In this document: piece after piece, positions 42,924-46,819 of the stretch
How positions within the stretch are numbered: position 1 is the first letter of the stretch
Layout of the letters: each line of letters starts with the position of its first letter
Assembly (NCBI GenBank): GCA_964343805.1
Contig: CAYFLR010000047.1
Coordinates: 1 to 46,819, forward strand
From: CAYFLR01 sp964343805
Lineage (GTDB): Bacteria > Bdellovibrionota_B > Oligoflexia > CAYFLR01
Length of the DNA: 46,819 bases
Reading direction: 5' to 3'
Program-made: the position numbers and the translations under genes
Notes under the pieces: generated by a model
Database searches by the model: none
Told to the model about the DNA's origin: nothing
What the model saw: the letters and a program-made list of their open reading frames with translations, nothing else

Positions 42924-44393
42924 TTAGGCTTCATTTTCGAAGATTTCCATCAAAGAACTGACGATTTGGTTTAATCCGCTCTTGCTCGATCCCTTAACTA
43001 AAATAGCCACCTCTGGATTGTCTTTCTTTTGTGCTTCGCTGATCCAATTCATTATTTGATAAATCAAAGAATGGATGGCGGAAAGATTGATAAAATGGGT
43101 ATAACTTCCCCTTCTATGATTGCTACCTATGACGTAATCAAGAAAACGTAAAATATTGGGTCCAATGGTGATGATGTGATCAGGCTGCATGGGTTTAACC
43201 ACTTGGCCGAGCTTTTCAAATTCACTGGAATTGTGGCTATCGAGACCATCCACCTCTCCTAAAATAAGGATGGTGGTGGCATGTTTGAACTCATTTAAAA
43301 ATTCCGGAAGTACTTTTTTATAGGATGGATAGGTTGCGTTGTAGGAATCATCAGTTAAGCAGATGTTATCAGTTAACCATCGGTAGTTACTCCGACCATG
43401 GTAGGTATTTAAAGAGGGAATCTGGGGTAAAACTTGGTTTAAATCAACTTTTAAGCATTTGGCTAAGAGACAGCTTATAAGCAAAGTGTAAAGGTAAGGG
43501 GTTTTACTTTTATAGCTTTGACATTTTAGAGTTTTACCAAAGGCCGAAATCTTGACTCTATAGGATATTGGGGCTTTAGGAAATGATATTTCTGTCCGTA
43601 TCTCTTCTATGTGTATATCCGCGTTTTTATTTTTTAAACTATAAGAAAGCTTAGGGTTAGGAAGATCTGAGGTGACTTCTTTTACAAAAGAATCATCGAG
43701 ATTTAACAAGATGGTACTTGTGGGTTGCATGCAATAGAACAGAGTTGCTTTTTCTGGGCTGTCTTTATGTAAAGTTGTTATTTGGTTACTTAAAACATCT
43801 CTATAGCAATGTATAACCGCAATATGAGGATTGCATGCCCTGGTGAGGTGGGCTATTACTTTGGTATGACTAGTGGATAATTCTAGAAGAGTCGCGTCAT
43901 GTTTATCAGAAGTATTTAGCAAAGTTTTGGGTATATTTACGGTGTCACGGTAATAGGTTTTAGAAGAATTAAATGTGAGATTATTCTTTAATAAATGTTT
44001 TACAAAGCGAGAAATGGAATGCCGGCTACTGGTTTCAATTAACATAATACGCTTCGCTTGGCATTCATTTGACCAGATAGTTGAAAGTTCGCGCAAACAA
44101 GCAAGAACATCATTTACCAATATAACTGAACTCTTTTGCTTTGAAAGATCGAGTCCCGGGTAAGAAGCGGTAATTATAAAGGAGTAAGAATTGGCGGGTA
44201 TTGAAGTTTTTTCTTTAAGAAGATAGGCGGCCAAAGATGGAGTGATGAATAGGGGATGTTGCGCATCTAGTTCATATAGCTCTGTGGCAATACCTTCGAT
44301 ATAGGGAGAGGAGTTAGCTATTTTCTCCCAATCTATACTTTGAACAAAGTACTTCTTTATGGCTGATAAGTATTGGAATGTGGATACTTTCAT
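42924..44393 (-). CDS. MurF-like protein lacking the ATP-binding P-loop
   Basis: A 489-residue protein with the three-domain layout of MurF. VILVNDVLACLRELSTIWS precedes where the P-loop should be, but the GSNGKTTTK motif reads TSSRHSISR (residues 121-129). After that TVNIPKTLL, LLELSTSHTKVIAHLTRACNPHIAVI and Lys215 (position of the carbamylated lysine) align. The ADD-domain TDDSYNATYPSYKKVL, ILGEVDGLD and LVKGSS near the C-terminus are recognisable. MurF adds D-Ala-D-Ala to UDP-MurNAc-tripeptide using ATP; this copy probably cannot bind ATP in the usual way. No other mur gene is near. Confidence 0.8.
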   Translation of the reverse strand: MKVSTFQYLSAIKKYFVQSIDWEKIANSSPYIEGIATELYELDAQHPLFITPSLAAYLLKEKTSIPANSYSFIITASYPGLDLSKQKSSVILVNDVLACLRELSTIWSNECQAKRIMLIETSSRHSISRFVKHLLKNNLTFNSSKTYYRDTVNIPKTLLNTSDKHDATLLELSTSHTKVIAHLTRACNPHIAVIHCYRDVLSNQITTLHKDSPEKATLFYCMQPTSTILLNLDDSFVKEVTSDLPNPKLSYSLKNKNADIHIEEIRTEISFPKAPISYRVKISAFGKTLKCQSYKSKTPYLYTLLISCLLAKCLKVDLNQVLPQIPSLNTYHGRSNYRWLTDNICLTDDSYNATYPSYKKVLPEFLNEFKHATTILILGEVDGLDSHNSSEFEKLGQVVKPMQPDHIITIGPNILRFLDYVIGSNHRRGSYTHFINLSAIHSLIYQIMNWISEAQKKDNPEVAILVKGSSKSGLNQIVSSLMEIFENEA

Positions 44394-44461
44394 AGTTGGA
44401 AGATATAAACGGGTTTGTTAAAATCGTCAATTAAGAATAGAGCCATTATGGTAATTTCCCC

Positions 44462-45055
44462 TTAAAAGGTTAGCTTAATGCTTGGAACTAATGATTGCTT
44501 ATCATAGTGTATAGTGAAAAATAAGGAGCTACCTCCTTCAAAATGATAAGCAATGCTAGAACCAAGAGCTGGTAAGATCAACGAACCATAAATTAGTAAA
44601 TCTTTAAAATCATTAGCTTTATGTGGGAGAAGTCCGGATAGAAGTATAATTCCTATACTTGTTAATAAACCCATTCCTGCTCCTATAGAAGTTTTTAGGT
44701 AGTCACCTGAACTATTAAATGCATTAGCCATAAGGTAAGTTCCACCACTGGTGCCGAAAGTAATTCCAGGGAGACTGGCGATCAAGGGGGCATAGAGGGA
44801 TAGCCCCACACGAGAATTAGGATCAACGTCCATGAGTCCCACAATGAGCAATGTTAAACCTCCAAGACCAATACCACCCACTGCACCTCCTAATAATCCG
44901 GCTATTCCTTCAGAGCTGAATTGCCAGAATGTTGGATCTGTGGTTGATTGTGGATCTATTTTGGGTGAAAAACTTTCACTGCTGGCTTTTACGGGTGAAA
45001 GATGGATTAAATGAAGAATTATAACAATTGGTAAAAGTGTCTTCATTACATTCAT
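44462..45055 (-). CDS. Exported or membrane glycine-rich protein, unknown
   Basis: A 197-residue protein with an N-terminal signal (residues 4-24: KTLLPIVIILHLIHLSPVKA) and two to four hydrophobic glycine-rich segments (GIAGLLGGAVGGIGLGGLTLLIVGLM, LIASLPGITFG, GMGLLTSIGIILLSGLL; quoted in part). Some glycine-rich segments could be membrane helices. No family recognised. A promoter lies 43 bases upstream (45098-45125). Confidence 0.6.
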   Translation of the reverse strand: MNVMKTLLPIVIILHLIHLSPVKASSESFSPKIDPQSTTDPTFWQFSSEGIAGLLGGAVGGIGLGGLTLLIVGLMDVDPNSRVGLSLYAPLIASLPGITFGTSGGTYLMANAFNSSGDYLKTSIGAGMGLLTSIGIILLSGLLPHKANDFKDLLIYGSLILPALGSSIAYHFEGGSSLFFTIHYDKQSLVPSIKLTF

Positions 45056-45097
45056 TAAAAGCTCATATAACCTTGTTTATCCTCTCTAACGAAGTTT

Positions 45098-45125
45098 ATT
45101 GTAGCATAAAATGCTGAAATGTCGA
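45098..45125 (-). promoter_or_regulatory. Promoter of the glycine-rich exported protein gene
   Basis: On the minus strand TCGACA (45120-45125) and TACAAT (45098-45103) are 16 bases apart, each matching consensus at five of six positions. The start would be near 45091, with a leader of about 36 bases. Confidence 0.5.
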
Positions 45126-45151
45126 TGCAGTAAGCATTATCTCGTTTCTGA

Positions 45152-45178
45152 TTGACAAAAAAGTAAATTCATTTTAAT
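45152..45178 (+). promoter_or_regulatory. Possible promoter of the small exported protein gene
   Basis: A perfect -35 TTGACA (45152-45157) is followed by TTTAAT (45173-45178) at a short 15-base spacing; TAATTG at 17 bases is the alternative. It is divergent from the promoter at 45098-45125, so the two genes share a 169-base control region. Confidence 0.4.
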
Positions 45179-45224
45179 TGAAGTTTTTGTGATTAGAACT
45201 AAAATTAATTTGGGAGTATGGAAA

Positions 45225-45590
45225 ATGAATAAAATGATGATAGTTGGAATCGCTTTATTGGGTCTTTCTGCCAATATTTTTGCCTCTGACTTTGTGTCTG
45301 GTGATCAATTTTTTAAGTCTTGTAAAATGGGTTTCAATCAAAACAACTATAATATGCAAATGATTACCGCAGAAGATCAAACTTTAAAGGGATGTCCTCG
45401 GGCGATAACTACTACATACCGCTTGAATCAAAGTAACACCTATCCAGAAGGTATGCTAAAAACTGAGATTTTTCACTTAGATGCCATTAGGCAGATGGAT
45501 TCTGGTAAGCAGTATTGTGATTATTCTAATATTCCTTATGTTCTTGGAGCCAGTTCAACTACCACTCGTACTTTGACTTGTGTTCTTTAA
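45225..45590 (+). CDS. Small exported cysteine-containing protein, unknown
   Basis: Start taken at ATG 45225 with GGGAG eight bases upstream (121 residues); an upstream in-frame ATG exists at 45189. A clean signal peptide (residues 1-20: MIVGIALLGLSANIFA) is followed by a mature part with four cysteines (KSCKMG, GCPRAI, YCDYS, LTCVL), possibly two disulfides. Asn/Gln-rich segments such as GFNQNNYNMQM suggest a secreted or periplasmic small protein. Family not recognised. Confidence 0.75.
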   Translation: MNKMMIVGIALLGLSANIFASDFVSGDQFFKSCKMGFNQNNYNMQMITAEDQTLKGCPRAITTTYRLNQSNTYPEGMLKTEIFHLDAIRQMDSGKQYCDYSNIPYVLGASSTTTRTLTCVL

Positions 45591-45707
45591 ATAGAAAATG
45601 CCGATCTTATCCTGTGATAGGGGTAACCATTTGAATCCATAGTGTTTTTAGCTTTTGTTTAAGGGGTTTTCGCTTACAGTCGATTCCCTTTATAGCTGGA
45701 GATTGCT

Positions 45708-46544
45708 ATGGATAATTTAATTGAAGAAATTCGATTCTCAACCATCGACAAAATTGAGCTCAGTGGTTCTTACTATAGGGCTTCGTCTGCTTCTTGTCAT
45801 GTCATTATATTGCATGGCCTTCAAGGTCATTCCGGTTGGTTTAGGATGGGGGATTTATTAGCTCAGAATGGAATAAATGTCCTTGCATTTGATCGGAGGG
45901 GCTCTGGAAAAAGTGCTGGTGTAAAAGGCCATGTAAATAGCTATAGAGATTTTTATTTAGACATTGATGCAGCTATTTCCTATTGTGAGCAACTAGATCC
46001 TAACAAACCCATTCATATCATCGCTACATCTTTTGGGAGTCTGATTGCCTTCAGTTATCAACTCTTTCATCCAGGAAAGATTTCTTCTATTTCATTGCTG
46101 ACACCGGTCTTGTACACATTGAATAATAATCAATACTCATTTACTGATAAATTAAAGATACTTTTCGGTTCTTCTGATAACTATTTCCCTACAGTAACTA
46201 AATTAGAAGATTACACGAGTTCTATTCCAAATCTAGAATGGTTAAAAAAAGATCCGCTGGTTTGTGCCAAGGTGACAGCTCAATTCTTAAAAGCCACTTT
46301 AAAACTAAGAAAATATGCTAGAAAAGCGGTGAATGAGATCAATATCCCCATGTTTTTGCTACTTGCGAAGCAAGATCTGCTGGTGGATAATTCTAAGGCG
46401 GTGGAGAAACTCTATGACCCATATAAAGGTTCAAAAAACCTTAAGTTTTATGACTCCAAGCATGTACTGGAATTCAGTGATTATATGGAGGAGATCGCCT
46501 TGGAGCTGAGTGGCTGGATTAAATTGCAGGTATCTGTAGGTTGA
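45708..46544 (+). CDS. Alpha/beta hydrolase (monoacylglycerol-lipase-like)
   Basis: A 278-residue hydrolase. ILHGLQGHSGWFRMGDLL gives the oxyanion region, FDRRGSGKSAG the following turn, and the nucleophile elbow is ATSFGS. LLLAKQDLLVD and FYDSKHVLEF supply the likely Asp and His of the triad. The pattern is closest to monoacylglycerol lipases and related serine hydrolases; the G of the usual GxSxG is Ala here. It has no signal peptide, so it is cytoplasmic. The substrate is not known. Confidence 0.85.
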   Translation: MDNLIEEIRFSTIDKIELSGSYYRASSASCHVIILHGLQGHSGWFRMGDLLAQNGINVLAFDRRGSGKSAGVKGHVNSYRDFYLDIDAAISYCEQLDPNKPIHIIATSFGSLIAFSYQLFHPGKISSISLLTPVLYTLNNNQYSFTDKLKILFGSSDNYFPTVTKLEDYTSSIPNLEWLKKDPLVCAKVTAQFLKATLKLRKYARKAVNEINIPMFLLLAKQDLLVDNSKAVEKLYDPYKGSKNLKFYDSKHVLEFSDYMEEIALELSGWIKLQVSVG

Positions 46545-46617
46545 TTGCTGAATTGAGGTTCTCATTGCTCTTCAGGCAGAATCCGGCGACTTTGTTTATT
46601 ATGAATATCCATTTTCC

Positions 46618-46664
46618 GTGGCCTCAAATGCTGTTAATAAAATATTAACGAGTTCTCAGGCCAC
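46618..46664. repeat. Nested inverted repeat in the end region
   Basis: GTGGCCT (46618-46624) pairs with AGGCCAC (46658-46664), and inside it GTTAATA-AAA-TATTAAC (46633-46649) forms a perfect 7-bp stem. If the minus-strand gene at 46645 is real, this element overlaps its stop codon and would be its terminator region, convergent with the hydrolase gene. No long T-run follows. Confidence 0.5.
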
Positions 46665-46819
46665 TTTTCCTTGCAATTACGGTCTCAAACTTTACTAATA
46701 GCTTATTAAAAGACTCTGTGGCCGTTTTTAAGGGTAAAAGCGGCCTTAGAAGTTGTTGATAAATCAGGCTCTTCATCAAAAAAAGGGGCATGAAAGATTC
46801 TGCTAAAATATTGTTACCA
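46645..46819 (-). CDS. Possible 3' end of a minus-strand gene (partial)
   Basis: The minus strand is open from the window end to a TAA at 46645 (57 residues) and reads like protein: ILAESFMPLFLMKSL, then LLRPLLPLKTATESF and KFETVIARKSGLRTR. An open stretch of this length is uncommon by chance in such AT-rich DNA, but no family was recognised and the start is outside the window. A strong inverted repeat (46720-46745) lies within it. Confidence 0.4.
   Translation of the reverse strand, partial: GNNILAESFMPLFLMKSLIYQQLLRPLLPLKTATESFNKLLVKFETVIARKSGLRTR
46720..46745. repeat. 11-bp stem hairpin
   Basis: GGCCGTTTTTA (46720-46730) and TAAAAGCGGCC (46735-46745) form an 11-bp stem around the loop AGGG, with one wobble pair if transcribed on the + strand. 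No T-run follows. It may be a structured leader, a regulatory site, or chance structure inside the possible minus-strand gene. Confidence 0.45.

Noticed and set aside
46790..46819. Start of a + strand gene at ATG 46790
   Set aside because: The GGGG run is one base from the ATG, too close for a ribosome site, and only ten codons are visible; the minus-strand frame is more convincing.

Overview
The window looks like one contig piece of a low-GC, Gram-negative (LPS-bearing) chromosome. Evidence for that is the heptosyltransferase-like and Kdo-transferase genes, several lipoproteins, and two predicted outer-membrane proteins. An ExbB/ExbD/AgmX-type motor operon of the Agl-Glt kind and a lipoprotein ending in a peptidase S74 intramolecular chaperone resemble genes of Bdellovibrio and relatives. 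I therefore infer a member of Bdellovibrionota (or a related former deltaproteobacterium), but no rRNA is present to prove it. Two 10-N blocks (14022-14031, 25226-25235), both inside genes, mark assembly gaps and suggest a draft or metagenome assembly.

Region 1 (1-15628) is an energy-metabolism island on the + strand. It opens inside an antiporter-like subunit. A two-helix small protein, a second MrpD/NuoL-like subunit, NuoM and NuoN follow, giving four antiporter-type subunits in a row. Directly downstream lie a four-cluster ferredoxin subunit, a molybdopterin oxidoreductase, a second four-cluster ferredoxin, and NuoE-, NuoF- and short NuoG-like proteins with the domain layout of electron-bifurcating NADH/ferredoxin modules. 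After a 159-bp gap come a 2-oxoacid:ferredoxin oxidoreductase (korA, korB) and a small ferredoxin. I read this as a membrane ion pump coupled to an NAD/ferredoxin/Mo-enzyme module, fed with reduced ferredoxin by KorAB. No NuoA, B, C, D, H, I, J or K homologue is visible inside the window; they may lie upstream.

Region 2 (15698-20415) holds a nitroreductase, an FtsB-like divisome protein, a small zinc-ribbon protein, an RNase PH gene damaged by an internal deletion, rdgB and RNase J. Region 3 (20390-23860, minus) is a motor operon: ExbB/TolQ/AglR-like, two ExbD/TolR-like proteins and a one-helix protein with an FHA-like N-terminus and an AgmX/PglI C-terminal domain. RNase J overlaps its 3' end. 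A near-consensus promoter lies upstream of exbB.

Region 4 (24350-32455) has an RdgC-like protein, an isoprenylcysteine-methyltransferase-like membrane protein, the translation cluster rpsP-rimM-trmD-SPOUT methyltransferase-rplS, LPS-core glycosyltransferases and RNase G/E. Region 5 (32485-46819) is a mix: an outer-membrane barrel, a degenerate argininosuccinate-lyase homologue, a small lipoprotein, folK, a proline-rich membrane protein, asnS, an HU/IHF protein, a methyltransferase-like protein, two lipoproteins (one an S74-chaperoned fibre), a MurF homologue without a P-loop, exported small proteins and an alpha/beta hydrolase. The last 175 bases may hold the 3' end of a minus-strand gene and contain strong inverted repeats.

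Strongest leads: the four-antiporter plus Mo/bifurcation island; the Mo enzyme with Asp at the usual Cys/Sec ligand position; two apparent pseudoenzymes (ArgH-like, MurF-like); the motor operon coupled to RNase J; the S74 fibre lipoprotein; and the broken rph. No CRISPR array, tRNA, rRNA, transposase or prophage block was recognised, and no gene-free stretch exceeds 300 bases.
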